Positions 1 to 7,504 of a DNA stretch of 32,937 nt are shown piece by piece. A program made the translations under genes and the position numbers. Position 1 is the stretch's first letter. Each line of letters starts with the position of its first letter. The stretch comes from Actinomycetes bacterium (GTDB lineage: Bacteria; Actinomycetota; Acidimicrobiia; Acidimicrobiales; Palsa-688). A model generated the notes under the pieces. The model was not told where the DNA came from. It made no database searches and saw only the letters and a list, made by a program, of their open reading frames with translations. The stretch spans positions 1 to 32,937 of the forward strand of contig JAJYMB010000143.1 in the NCBI GenBank assembly GCA_021787365.1, written 5' to 3'.

Positions 1-1
1 G

Positions 2-616
2 TACTCCACGACCCAGGTGTCGCTCGAAATGGGCAATTCCGCCCGCGTTGCCGAGCGGGTCACCCGAGGGGACGCCGACCTCGGGTTCATCGAAGGCCCG
101 AGGCCGCCCGGGAGCCTGCGGTCTAAGGACCTCCTTGCCGACGAACTGCTCATCGTGGTCGCGGCCGGCCATCGCTGGAGCCACCGCCGGAGGCCGGTGT
201 CCGCGCGCGATCTCGCAGCCATGCCGCTGGTGCTTCGCGAGCCTGGGTCGGGTACGCGAGATGTACTGGCCGAAGCTCTCGCGGCTCACGGTCTCCGGGC
301 GACCGTAGCCATGGAGCTCGGTTCCACGACTGCCATCAAGGCGGCGACGATCGCCAGCGGCGGCCCGGCGGTCGTCTCGGCGCTGGCGGTCCGTTCTGAA
401 TTGGAGGCCGGCCAGCTGGTGGCTGTCCCCTGCGAGGAACTGTCCCTCCAGCGCTCGATCCGGGCGATCTGGGCGGCCGCGAGGCCGCCCTCGGCGGCGT
501 CTGCCCACCTGTTGGCCATCGCGGCCCGGTCGGGCCCCCACGGCCGGGCCCGTACGGCCGTGCATCACCGAGAGCCCACGGTGTGGCCAGGTCTCGCCGG
601 CTCCGGCTCCTCGTAA
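2..616 (+). CDS. LysR-family transcriptional regulator, C-terminal effector-binding part (5' end outside window)
   Basis: The reading frame is open from the first bases of the window, so the N-terminal helix-turn-helix domain lies upstream of it. What remains is the periplasmic-binding-protein-like effector domain of a LysR regulator. Signatures are SLEMGNSARVAERV followed by GDADLGFIEGP, then a DELLIVVAAGHRW strand, the very typical LREPGSGTRDVL, and LGSTTAIKAA before a glycine-rich turn. This arrangement matches the CysB/CbbR-like effector fold. The last 25 or so residues look like a nonconserved tail. It converges on the acetyltransferase gene with only 43 bp between stop codons. The effector and target genes cannot be told from this fragment. 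The family assignment is strong; a GTG at 17 is only an internal codon. Confidence 0.85.
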   Translation, partial: YSTTQVSLEMGNSARVAERVTRGDADLGFIEGPRPPGSLRSKDLLADELLIVVAAGHRWSHRRRPVSARDLAAMPLVLREPGSGTRDVLAEALAAHGLRATVAMELGSTTAIKAATIASGGPAVVSALAVRSELEAGQLVAVPCEELSLQRSIRAIWAAARPPSAASAHLLAIAARSGPHGRARTAVHHREPTVWPGLAGSGSS

Positions 617-659
617 GAGGTCGAGCCCAGGCAGCGTCCGCGCGTTTCGGCGTCGGCGC

Positions 660-1925
660 TCAAAAATGCGTACCGCAGAAAGGTGCGAGCGGGCCGGTGA
701 AGGCGGCATCGGCGCGAGCCAGCGCACCGGGCCGGGCCTCTTGGACACGGCCGGCGGCAGCTTGCACGGACGGCCGGCAGCCTCCCAGGTAGACAGCAGC
801 GAGGTCGCCCAAGCCCAAGACGAGGTCCGTCTTTTCCCCGGCCTTGGCGCGTCGGCAGTCAGCCGCTCCTGGCCCGGTCTCCAGCCGGTAACGCCCCAGC
901 CTTTCGCCGGCCCCCCTCACTTCGAGCACCAGCTCTGTGGAGGCCGCGTAACCCCTCGCCGAGAGCGCGGCCGGAATGTCCACCAGCTTGGCCCAGAGCA
1001 TGTCGCCCAGCCCTGTGGTCCGTAATTGGCGGGGGTCGGCGAGCATCCAGCGCAGGGTTTCGTCGACGGGCCGCGCTCCTGTGCGTAGCTCCTCGACGAG
1101 GTCGAGGTCGAGCAGGTACCGCCAAAGACGCGCCTGCACGGGCGCAACCAGGGAGTAGATGTCCTCGACTACCACCACCCGGTGGCCACGGGAGGGCCCG
1201 TCGGCCTGGTACTGGAAGCGGTAGCTGGCGTAGCCGTCCGGCTTCCCGGTTGCGTCTTCGTGGACCACGTACATCCGTGCGCTGGTGCCGTGGCGGTGCC
1301 GCTCGGGGTCGTCCAGTATGCCGGTCCAGCGCGCCTCGGCGCGGTCTATTTCCCCTGGTCGGAGGACCCTGGCCTCCGCGTGCAAGCTGGGCAGGACCTT
1401 GGCGGCTTCGTCCTTCCCCACGATGTGCACCCTGCCCTCCCCGGGCAGGGCCAGGTAGGGCAGCTCTCGGAAGGCGGAGCGCCTGGTCGCGATCTCGAGG
1501 GACTGGTGGCTGGAGGCCAGGCCGTAGCCAAAGCGCCCATAGATGACCGACTCGGAGGCCGTCAGGATCGCGACCGGGATTTCCCGCTCGCGGAACTGCG
1601 CCAGCTGGTAGGCCATCATCTGGCGCAGAAGACCCCGCCGGCGGTGGGTCGGCAGCACCCCGACGCAGGTGACCCCCGCCACTCCCAAGACCGGGAAGGG
1701 CCGTCCCGGGCCCGCCGGGAGAGTCAGCTCGAGTGGGGTCGCGCAGGCAGTGGCGACGAGATCGCCCCCATCGTGCACCCCGATCGCCCAGTCCTGTTCG
1801 AAGTCCTCTGCGACGATCGCCGCCACATCTTGCTCGGTCGCCACGTTGCCGAAGCAGAGCTCCATCGTCCGTGCGAAGGCTGGGGCCTGCTCTCGGGTCA
1901 GGCGTCTCGGCTCGAGCTTGTTCAC
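660..1925 (-). CDS. Eis-like GNAT N-acetyltransferase
   Basis: This is a 421-residue protein of the Eis family: a GNAT acetyltransferase domain, a second GNAT-like domain and a C-terminal sterol-carrier-like domain. The acetyl-CoA-binding region is visible as GVLPTHRRRGLLRQMM (residues 89-104). ASESVIYGRFGYG (123-135) carries Tyr129, matching the family's general-acid tyrosine. The protein ends in phenylalanine (CGTHF), and in Eis enzymes the terminal Phe carboxylate serves as the general base. Known members acetylate amines, including aminoglycosides and protein lysines; the substrate here is unknown. The frame is open up to 2081, but conserved sequence begins at NKLEPRRLT, so GTG 1925 was chosen. 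It gives a normal family length and has a -10-like CAAGAT six bases upstream with no Shine-Dalgarno. The gene diverges from rex across 128 bp. Confidence 0.85.
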   Translation of the reverse strand: MNKLEPRRLTREQAPAFARTMELCFGNVATEQDVAAIVAEDFEQDWAIGVHDGGDLVATACATPLELTLPAGPGRPFPVLGVAGVTCVGVLPTHRRRGLLRQMMAYQLAQFREREIPVAILTASESVIYGRFGYGLASSHQSLEIATRRSAFRELPYLALPGEGRVHIVGKDEAAKVLPSLHAEARVLRPGEIDRAEARWTGILDDPERHRHGTSARMYVVHEDATGKPDGYASYRFQYQADGPSRGHRVVVVEDIYSLVAPVQARLWRYLLDLDLVEELRTGARPVDETLRWMLADPRQLRTTGLGDMLWAKLVDIPAALSARGYAASTELVLEVRGAGERLGRYRLETGPGAADCRRAKAGEKTDLVLGLGDLAAVYLGGCRPSVQAAAGRVQEARPGALARADAAFTGPLAPFCGTHF

Positions 1926-2015
1926 CGGACGATCTTGGCTCAGCCGCCTGCTGTCCCGGCACCGATTTTCGGGGCGCGGCACGAGGCCAACCGCCGGCGG
2001 CATGCCGACGACCAG

Positions 2016-2035
2016 GGACTGGTTGCAACCGGTCC
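2016..2035. promoter_or_regulatory. 20-bp near-perfect palindrome, candidate operator upstream of rex
   Basis: GGACTGGTTGCAACCGGTCC has nine of ten base pairs symmetric. It lies in the 128-bp region between the divergent acetyltransferase and rex genes, ending 5 bp before the rex -10-like hexamer, so it would cover the expected -35 region. It does not match the TTGTGA-type Rex operator, so the cognate regulator is unknown. That it acts as an operator is inference from symmetry and position. Confidence 0.5.
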
Positions 2036-2040
2036 TCGCG

Positions 2041-2046
2041 TAACAT
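2041..2046 (+). promoter_or_regulatory. -10-like hexamer of rex (probable leaderless promoter)
   Basis: TAACAT lies 7 nt before the rex ATG and no Shine-Dalgarno sequence is present. Transcription would start at or next to the start codon. A 13-bp inverted repeat CATTGTGGCAATG (2044-2056) overlaps the hexamer end and the ATG. No good -35 box is visible. Confidence 0.5.
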
Positions 2047-2053
2047 TGTGGCA

Positions 2054-2797
2054 ATGCCAGGGTCGCCGGCTCCCAGCCCAAAGACGGCAGCAGGCGACGG
2101 GAGCGGGCCGCCGCCGGCCCGCCGCCGTGTGCCCCTCGCCGCCGGGGAGCGCCGGCTCCTGCCTGAGGCGACTGTCAAGCGGCTTCCCCTGTACCTGCGG
2201 GCGTTGGCGGATGCCGGTGACCAGCAGCAGGCGACGATCTCCTCCGAGGAGCTGGCTGCGCACGCCGGCGTCAACGCGGCCCAGGTGCGCAAGGACCTGT
2301 CCTACCTGGGCTCGTACGGCACGCGGGGCATCGGCTACGACACCGGCCTGCTCCGCCAGCACCTGAGGCACGAGCTCGGCTTGGAGAAGGAGTACAACGT
2401 GGCCCTGGTAGGGGCCGGCAACTTGGGCAGGGCGCTCGGGCATTATCGCGGTTTCACCGAGAGGGGCTTCCATGTGGTCGCGGCTTTCGATACCGACCCG
2501 GCCAAGGTCGGCGGGTTCATCGAGGGCACCGAGGTCTTCTCGGTACGGGACCTGGCGCGGGTGGTAAAGGACCGCGCCATCACGATGGCGCTCGTCGCCA
2601 CGCCGGCAGCTGTGGCGCAGCAGGTCGTGGACAGCCTGGTCGAAGCCGGGGTCACCTCCGTGCTCAACTTCGCGCCAGCGGTGCTCAACGTCGCGCCCGA
2701 TATTTCCATAAGGAGGGTCGACTTGGCCGTCGAGCTCCAGATCCTCTCCTACTACGACTCCTCCCGCCGGCACGAGTACGCCGGCACCGGCAGCTGA
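2054..2797 (+). CDS. rex: Redox-sensing transcriptional repressor Rex
   Basis: Rex senses the cytoplasmic NADH/NAD+ ratio and releases its operators when NADH is high. In actinobacteria it controls respiratory and haem genes. The 247-residue protein has an N-terminal winged-helix region (about 35-105, including VRKDLSYLGSYGTRGIGYD at 78-96) and a Rossmann NAD(H) domain with GAGNLGRAL (120-128) and an acidic strand end at AAFDTD. The C-terminal domain-swap helix region ends in a short Gly/Tyr tail. The frame extends upstream to 1733, but ATG 2054 gives the family length, follows the -10-like hexamer and precedes all conserved sequence. The first 35 residues are a nonconserved Pro/Ala-rich extension. 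It is the first gene of rex-siroheme synthase-hemA-hemC-cobA/hemD, comparable to the Streptomyces rex-hemACD operon. Confidence 0.95.
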   Translation: MPGSPAPSPKTAAGDGSGPPPARRRVPLAAGERRLLPEATVKRLPLYLRALADAGDQQQATISSEELAAHAGVNAAQVRKDLSYLGSYGTRGIGYDTGLLRQHLRHELGLEKEYNVALVGAGNLGRALGHYRGFTERGFHVVAAFDTDPAKVGGFIEGTEVFSVRDLARVVKDRAITMALVATPAAVAQQVVDSLVEAGVTSVLNFAPAVLNVAPDISIRRVDLAVELQILSYYDSSRRHEYAGTGS

Positions 2798-2805
2798 GGG
2801 CTGGC

Positions 2806-3435
2806 ATGCCCATCGAGGCGCCCGTATACCCGGTCGGTTTGGTGATGCGCGGCAAGCGCTGCCTCGTGGTGGGGGGAGGCGAGGTCGCCGCTCGCAAGGC
2901 CACCGGCCTCGTGGAGGCCGAGGCACAGGTGCACGTGGTCGCCGAAGAGGTGCGCCCGGCCATGACCCAGGTGAGAGGGTTGGCGAGCATCGAAGAGCGG
3001 CGCTACCGGCGGGGAGAGGCCGCCGGCTACTGGCTGGTGGTGGCGGCGACCGGCGACCCATCGGCCAACCAGGCCGTCTACGACGACGGGGAAGCGGCCG
3101 GCGTGTGGGTGAACAGCGCCGACGACCCGGGACGGTGCTCTTTGGTACTGCCCGCGGTGGCACGCCAGGGGCCGGTGAGCGTGGCGATCTCGACTTCGGG
3201 CTACAGCCCGGCGCTGGCGAGCTGGCTGAAGGGGCACGTGACCGAGCACCTGGGGCCCGAAGTGGCGCTGCTGGCGGAGCTCTTGGCTGCGGCGCGTGCC
3301 GAGCTACGCGGCAGCGGCCGCAGCACGGAAGAGGTCGACTGGCGGCCGGCGCTCGGCTGGGACATGCTCGACTTGATCCGCCAAGGCAGGCAGGCCGAAG
3401 CAAAGGAGCGCGTGGAAGCTTGTCTATCGCAGTAG
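2806..3435 (+). CDS. Precorrin-2 dehydrogenase / sirohydrochlorin ferrochelatase domain protein (CysG N-terminal type)
   Basis: This 209-residue protein corresponds to the N-terminal half of CysG (Met8p/SirC/YlnF family). Such enzymes oxidise precorrin-2 to sirohydrochlorin with NAD+, and some insert iron to give sirohaem. The Rossmann motif is visible as CLVVGGGEVAARKA (residues 19-32), followed by VVAATGDPSANQAVY and VNSADDPGRCSLVLPA, and then the dimerisation segment SVAISTSGYSPALASWLK. There is no methyltransferase domain; that activity is supplied by the CobA part of the cobA-hemD fusion three genes downstream. ATG 2806 is 8 bp after the rex stop and is preceded by GAGGG with 5-bp spacing. 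Its 3' end overlaps hemA by 16 bp. Ferrochelatase activity cannot be judged from sequence alone. Confidence 0.9.
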   Translation: MPIEAPVYPVGLVMRGKRCLVVGGGEVAARKATGLVEAEAQVHVVAEEVRPAMTQVRGLASIEERRYRRGEAAGYWLVVAATGDPSANQAVYDDGEAAGVWVNSADDPGRCSLVLPAVARQGPVSVAISTSGYSPALASWLKGHVTEHLGPEVALLAELLAAARAELRGSGRSTEEVDWRPALGWDMLDLIRQGRQAEAKERVEACLSQ

Positions 3436-4766
3436 TCGGGATAAACCACCGGACCGTACCCCTCGAGGCCCTCGAGCCGTTGATCGTCGCGCCCGAAGAT
3501 CTGAGCAAGGCGCTTTCCGACCTGTGCGGCCGGCCCTACCTCGACGAGGTGGTCGTGCTGTCGACTTGCATGCGTACCGAGGTCTATGCGGTCGTGAGCC
3601 GGTTCCACGGTGCCATGGCGGATATCCGGGAGTTCCTCGTCACTTGGAGCGGCAAGGCACCCGAGGAGTTCTCCGGCAGCTTGTATTCGTACTTCGACGA
3701 AGCCGCGGTCAACCACCTGTTCCGGGTGGCGGCGGGCCTGGACTCGGCTTCGCTCGGCGAGAACGAGGTGCTCGGCCAGGTCCGGCACGCGTTCGAGGTG
3801 GCCCGGCGGGAGGGCGCGGTGGGCACGATGCTCGGTGTCGCGTTTCGCGATGCGCTCCGAGTCGGCAAACGTGCCCGTACGGAGACCACGATCTCACGCG
3901 GGACGACGTCTCTTTCTTATGCGGCAGTAGACCTGTCCGAAAAGGCCTTGGGCGGCCTCGCCGGCAAGCAGCCCCTCGTGATCGGCCTGGGCGAAATGGG
4001 CGAGGCCGCTGCCCGGGCCTTCTCCGATGCCGAGGGGGCTCATCCGGTCATGCTCGCCAACCGGACCCGGGCGAAGACGGAGAAGCTGGCGAGCGCCCTG
4101 GGTGGCAGCGTCGTGGCCTGGGACGCGCTGCCATTGGCGCTCTCCCAAGCCGACGTCGTCGTTTCCTGCACGGGCGCCAGGCACGCCCTCCTCAGCGCGG
4201 AGAGCCTGGCTGGTGCGGTTTCCCGCCGGCCTGAGCGCGCCCTGGTCGTGGTCGACCTGGCGGTGCCCCGCAGCGTCGAGGCGACTGTGCGTGACGTTGC
4301 CGGCGTGCAACTGCTCGACATGGACGACCTGAAGGCCTTCGTCGCCGCCAGGGTGGGCGAGCGCTGGGCGGAGGTGCCCGCCGTCGAGCGCATTGTGGCC
4401 GACGAGCTCGCCCGCTATGGCAGCGTCCAGGCTGCCCGTACGGTGGCCCCCCTGGTGAGCCGCCTGCACGAGTGGGCCGAGGAGCTGCGCCGGGCTGAGC
4501 TTTCTCGGCTCGACGGCCGCTTGGCCTCCCTCGGGCCTTCCGAGAGGGAAGCTGTCGAGCTGGTCACACGGCGCGTGGTCGCTAAGATCCTGCATGAGCC
4601 CACGGTCAACTTGAAAGCAGCGGCGGGGACGCCTCGGGGGGAGGCGCTGGCGGAGGCGTTCCGGGAGCTGTTCGGCCTCGGCTCGGGGCGGGGTCGGGGC
4701 CCCCGCCTCGGGGAGGAGCCCGCGGCAGGGGCCACAGGCGGCCCAAGGAACCCAGAGCATCGGTAG
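3420..4766 (+). CDS. hemA: Glutamyl-tRNA reductase
   Basis: HemA reduces glutamyl-tRNA to glutamate-1-semialdehyde with NADPH, the first committed step of C5 tetrapyrrole synthesis; HemL, encoded downstream, takes the product. The 448-residue protein opens with SIAVVGINHRTVPLE and carries the active-site cysteine C50 in STCMRTEVY (48-56). The usual motif is STCNRTE, so Asn is replaced by Met here. SASLGENEVLGQVR follows in the catalytic domain, then an NADPH domain (VIGLGEMGEAAARAF) and the C-terminal dimerisation helix. The frame is open from 3105, but conserved sequence starts at the TTG at 3420, which has GGAG 11 bases upstream and gives a normal family length. It overlaps the upstream gene by 16 bp and shares one base with hemC (TAGTG), so coupling is likely. 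The last 30 residues are Gly/Arg-rich and not conserved. Confidence 0.95.
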   Translation: MSIAVVGINHRTVPLEALEPLIVAPEDLSKALSDLCGRPYLDEVVVLSTCMRTEVYAVVSRFHGAMADIREFLVTWSGKAPEEFSGSLYSYFDEAAVNHLFRVAAGLDSASLGENEVLGQVRHAFEVARREGAVGTMLGVAFRDALRVGKRARTETTISRGTTSLSYAAVDLSEKALGGLAGKQPLVIGLGEMGEAAARAFSDAEGAHPVMLANRTRAKTEKLASALGGSVVAWDALPLALSQADVVVSCTGARHALLSAESLAGAVSRRPERALVVVDLAVPRSVEATVRDVAGVQLLDMDDLKAFVAARVGERWAEVPAVERIVADELARYGSVQAARTVAPLVSRLHEWAEELRRAELSRLDGRLASLGPSEREAVELVTRRVVAKILHEPTVNLKAAAGTPRGEALAEAFRELFGLGSGRGRGPRLGEEPAAGATGGPRNPEHR

Positions 4767-5674
4767 TGCTCCGCCTGGCCACCCGGGGGAGCCCGCTCGC
4801 GCTCTGGCAGGCTCGTCACGTTGCTGGCTTGCTCCAAGCAGCCCACCCCGGCCTGCAAGTCGAACTGTTGCCCGTAGCCACCGCCGGCGACCGCGCCGTT
4901 GAGGTCCCGGTGTGGGAAATGGGCGGCCGGGGCGTGTTCGTGGGGGAGGTCCAGGCAGCCGTGCTCGCTGGCAGGGCCGAAGCGGCCGTCCACTCCGCCA
5001 AGGACCTCCAGCCAATCGAGGCGCCGGGGCTATGCCTCGCGGCGACACCCGAACGGGGCGACCCCCGGGACGCCCTGGTCGGGTGCTGCCTTTCCGAGCT
5101 CCGGCCCGGCAGCGTCGTCGCGACCGGGAGCCAGCGCCGGCGGGCGCAGCTGGCGGCGTTGCAACCGGGCCTCGTCTTCGAGAGCCTGCGAGGCAACATC
5201 GCAACCCGCTTGGAACGAGTGCCAGCGGGGGGTGCGGCCGTGGTGGCGGCTGCGGCGCTCGGCCGGCTCGGTCTCTCCCCCCAGCCGATGGAAGTGCTCG
5301 GCATAGACGTGATGCTCCCCCAGGTGGCGCAGGGCGCGATCGCGGTCGAGTGCCGGGCGGACGACGACGGGACGCGGGCGCTGGTGCTTCGCCTCGACGA
5401 TGCTGCTACTCGGGCCGCGGTCGACGCGGAGCGGGCCTTCCTAGCTTTTGTCGGCGGGGGCTGCGACCTGCCGGTGGCCGCCCACGCGACCCTGCTCGCC
5501 GGCGGGCGCCTCCGGCTGGAGGCCCTGCTCGCCGCGCCGGACGGGAGCGCCGTCGTGCGCCGCTCGGCCGAGGCGCCGGCCGGTGACCGCCTTGTTCTCG
5601 GGCGTGAGGTGGGCGAGGCCGTGCTGGCGGGAGGCGGGGACAAACTCCTGGCCTCGTACAGGAGCCGGCGGTGA
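4766..5674 (+). CDS. hemC: Porphobilinogen deaminase (hydroxymethylbilane synthase)
   Basis: HemC polymerises four porphobilinogen molecules into hydroxymethylbilane in the cytoplasm. The 302-residue protein starts LRLATRGSPLALWQARHV. It has the catalytic aspartate D80 in HSAKD (77-81), the basic substrate-binding segment GSQRRRAQL (121-129), RGNIATRL (142-149), and the dipyrromethane-cofactor cysteine C233 in GGGCDLPVAAHA. Domain order and length are normal. The GTG start overlaps the hemA stop by one base; no separate promoter is expected. The next gene begins about 50 bp downstream. The product is the substrate for the HemD half of the following fusion. Confidence 0.96.
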   Translation: MLRLATRGSPLALWQARHVAGLLQAAHPGLQVELLPVATAGDRAVEVPVWEMGGRGVFVGEVQAAVLAGRAEAAVHSAKDLQPIEAPGLCLAATPERGDPRDALVGCCLSELRPGSVVATGSQRRRAQLAALQPGLVFESLRGNIATRLERVPAGGAAVVAAAALGRLGLSPQPMEVLGIDVMLPQVAQGAIAVECRADDDGTRALVLRLDDAATRAAVDAERAFLAFVGGGCDLPVAAHATLLAGGRLRLEALLAAPDGSAVVRRSAEAPAGDRLVLGREVGEAVLAGGGDKLLASYRSRR

Positions 5675-5723
5675 GCCAGCTCGCCCTGGCCCCCGGCGAC
5701 GTGCCCTGGGCCTGGTGGCGCCG

Positions 5724-7316
5724 GTGACAGGCATCGTCTACCTGGTAGGAGCCGGCCCGGGGGACCCTGGGCTCCTCACTGTCAGGGGGGCCGAGGTGCT
5801 GGCCCGTGCCGACGTGGTGGTGCACGACCGGCTGAGCGACGCTTCTCTGCTCGCCCTCGCTCCCGCGCACGCCGAACCCGTCGATGTGGGCAAGCAACCC
5901 GACGACCGGGGTGACCAGGAGGCCATCAACGAACTGCTGGTGGCCAAGGCGAGGCAGGGCCTTACCGTGGTGCGGCTGAAGGGCGGGGACCCTTTTGTCT
6001 TTGGCCGAGGCGGAGAGGAGGCGATGGCCCTTCGCGCCGCCGGCGTGACCTTCGAGGTCGTGCCGGGAGTCACTTCGGCCGTGGCGGCCCCGGCCTTCGC
6101 CGGTGTCCCGGTCACGCACCGGGGGCTGGCCGGCTGGTTCACGGTGGTCGCTGGCCACCGCCGTTCGGTGGATTTGCCGGCAGGGGAGGGCGGCACGAAC
6201 TGGGAGGCGCTGGCTTCTGCCGGCGGGACCATCGTGGTCCTAATGGGTGCGGCACACCGCAGGCGCTGGGCCGGTCGCCTGATGGGGGGCGGGCTGCCGG
6301 CCTCGACCCCGGTGATGGCGGTGCAGTGGGGTACTCACAGCTACCAGTCGGTCCTGCGCACCACGCTCGGCGAGTTGCCCGAAGCCCCCGTCGCGCCCCC
6401 GGTCACGATCGTGGTCGGGCAAGTGGCCGCGCTCGATCTTTCTTGGCGTGACCAGGGGCCCCTCGCCGGCAGGTCGGTCGTCGTGACGCGCGCCGCCCAC
6501 CAGGCGGGGGCTCTCTCGGCCGCGCTCCGTGACCTCGGGGCTCAGGTGGTCGAAGCCCCCGCGATCATGCTGGCACCGCCGGCGGACGCCGGCGCAGCCC
6601 TGGCCGGAGCCGTAGGGAGGCTCCAGGCTGGCGCCTACGCCTGGGTGGCTTTCAGTTCGGCGAACGCCGTCGAGCGCTTCTTCGAACTGGTCCCCGACGC
6701 CCGGGCTTTCCGCGCGACCAGGGTGGCCGCGGTCGGTCCGGCGACCGCTGAGGCCCTGCGGCGTTACCGGGTCGTGGCTGACTTGGTGGCGGAGGACCAC
6801 AGCGCGGAAGGCCTCGCGGGCGCCTTCCCGGCGCCGCCTGCCGACGGCGAGGCGCAGGGCGGGCCAGGCACCACGGGGCCAGGCACCACGGGGCCAGGCA
6901 CCACGGCTTTGGCCCCGCCGCCGGGCCCTGCCGGCGCGTGCCACGACCGCGCCGTCTTGCTCCCTCAAGCCGCCGGTGCCCAGCCGGCGCTGCGGCGCGG
7001 GCTCGAGGCGCTCGGTTGGCGGGTCGAGGCGGTCGAGGCCTACCGGACCGTTCCTCGCCCGCTTCCCCTGGAGGTGCTCAGCGCCGCCGGCGGGGCCGAC
7101 GCCATCTGCTTTGCCTCCCCCTCGGCTGTCACGAGCTACCTCGACCAGGCGAAGGCGGCCGGCGCCAAGGTGCCACCCGTTGTCGCGTGCATAGGCGGGA
7201 CCACGGCGGCCACGGCCCGCGAGCGCGGCCTGGAGGTCGTTGCCGAGGCCTCGGAGCACACTGCCGGCGGGTTGGCCGCAGCCCTCGCCGGCGCCTTGTC
7301 CAAGCCGAAGAGGTGA
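5724..7316 (+). CDS. cobA-hemD: Uroporphyrinogen-III C-methyltransferase / uroporphyrinogen-III synthase fusion (CobA-HemD)
   Basis: This bifunctional protein of 530 residues is typical of many actinobacteria. The N-terminal half (about 1-240) is the SAM-dependent methyltransferase making precorrin-2: GAGPGDPGLLT (9-19), RLKGGDPFVFGRGGEE near residue 84, and VPGVTSAVAAPAFAGVPVTHRG. The C-terminal half (about 248-530) is HemD, which closes and inverts ring D of hydroxymethylbilane: RSVVVTRAAHQAGAL, AWVAFSSANAVERFF, then LLPQAAGAQPALRRGLEALGW, VEAYRTV and CFASPSAVTSYL. The start is GTG 5724, just before conserved sequence; GTG 5715 is possible. A Pro/Gly/Thr linker with three PGTTG copies interrupts HemD at about residues 380-394. 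The 3' end, including the stop codon, is duplicated just downstream (7311-7364). Confidence 0.93.
   Translation: MTGIVYLVGAGPGDPGLLTVRGAEVLARADVVVHDRLSDASLLALAPAHAEPVDVGKQPDDRGDQEAINELLVAKARQGLTVVRLKGGDPFVFGRGGEEAMALRAAGVTFEVVPGVTSAVAAPAFAGVPVTHRGLAGWFTVVAGHRRSVDLPAGEGGTNWEALASAGGTIVVLMGAAHRRRWAGRLMGGGLPASTPVMAVQWGTHSYQSVLRTTLGELPEAPVAPPVTIVVGQVAALDLSWRDQGPLAGRSVVVTRAAHQAGALSAALRDLGAQVVEAPAIMLAPPADAGAALAGAVGRLQAGAYAWVAFSSANAVERFFELVPDARAFRATRVAAVGPATAEALRRYRVVADLVAEDHSAEGLAGAFPAPPADGEAQGGPGTTGPGTTGPGTTALAPPPGPAGACHDRAVLLPQAAGAQPALRRGLEALGWRVEAVEAYRTVPRPLPLEVLSAAGGADAICFASPSAVTSYLDQAKAAGAKVPPVVACIGGTTAATARERGLEVVAEASEHTAGGLAAALAGALSKPKR
6861..6905 (+). repeat. Three perfect tandem copies of a 15-bp unit inside cobA-hemD
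   Basis: The unit GGGCCAGGCACCACG occurs at 6861-6875, 6876-6890 and 6891-6905 without mismatch. It keeps the reading frame and encodes PGTTG three times in a surface-loop position of HemD. Perfect identity suggests recent expansion. Confidence 0.95.
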
Positions 7317-7364
7317 CCGGGGCGCATCGCCAAGCGGAGGTGACCGGGGCGCAGCGCCAGCTGC
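7311..7364 (+). repeat. Direct repeat duplicating the 3' end of cobA-hemD
   Basis: Two adjacent 27-bp units (7311-7337 and 7338-7364) both begin AGGTGACCGGGGCGCA. The first 22 positions match at 21. The first copy contains the TGA stop of cobA-hemD (7314-7316). The second is noncoding. Confidence 0.85.
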
Positions 7365-7418
7365 ACCCAGTTTGCGGTCGCAGTGGCCATCTGGGTGCAG
7401 TTTGCCAAACTGGGTGCA
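7361..7418. repeat. Cluster of inverted/direct TGCACCCAG elements able to form alternative hairpins
   Basis: TGCACCCAGTTTG at 7362-7374 is perfectly complementary to CAAACTGGGTGCA at 7406-7418 (13 bp). CTGCACCCAG at 7361-7370 also pairs with CTGGGTGCAG at 7391-7400 (10 bp). CAGTTTG/CAAACTG at 7398-7412 forms a third, short hairpin. The first two pairings exclude one another. The cluster sits between the convergent cobA-hemD and MFS genes, so a terminator or REP-like role is possible, but there is no T-run on either strand. Confidence 0.7.
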
Positions 7419-7504
7419 CGTTCCGGCGTTATTACGACCCCGGCCGCGCCCTGAAAGCAGATCCGCACCGAGAAACCGAGAACCCTACCTCCACTGGCCA
7501 ACTC

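Noticed and set aside
1733-2053. N-terminal extension of Rex
   Set aside because: It would overlap the divergent acetyltransferase gene and exceed the family length; ATG 2054 follows a promoter-like hexamer.
859-2292. Long minus-strand frame (477 codons)
   Set aside because: Out-of-frame shadow of the Eis-like gene and rex; composition is Arg/Pro/Gly-rich with no motifs.
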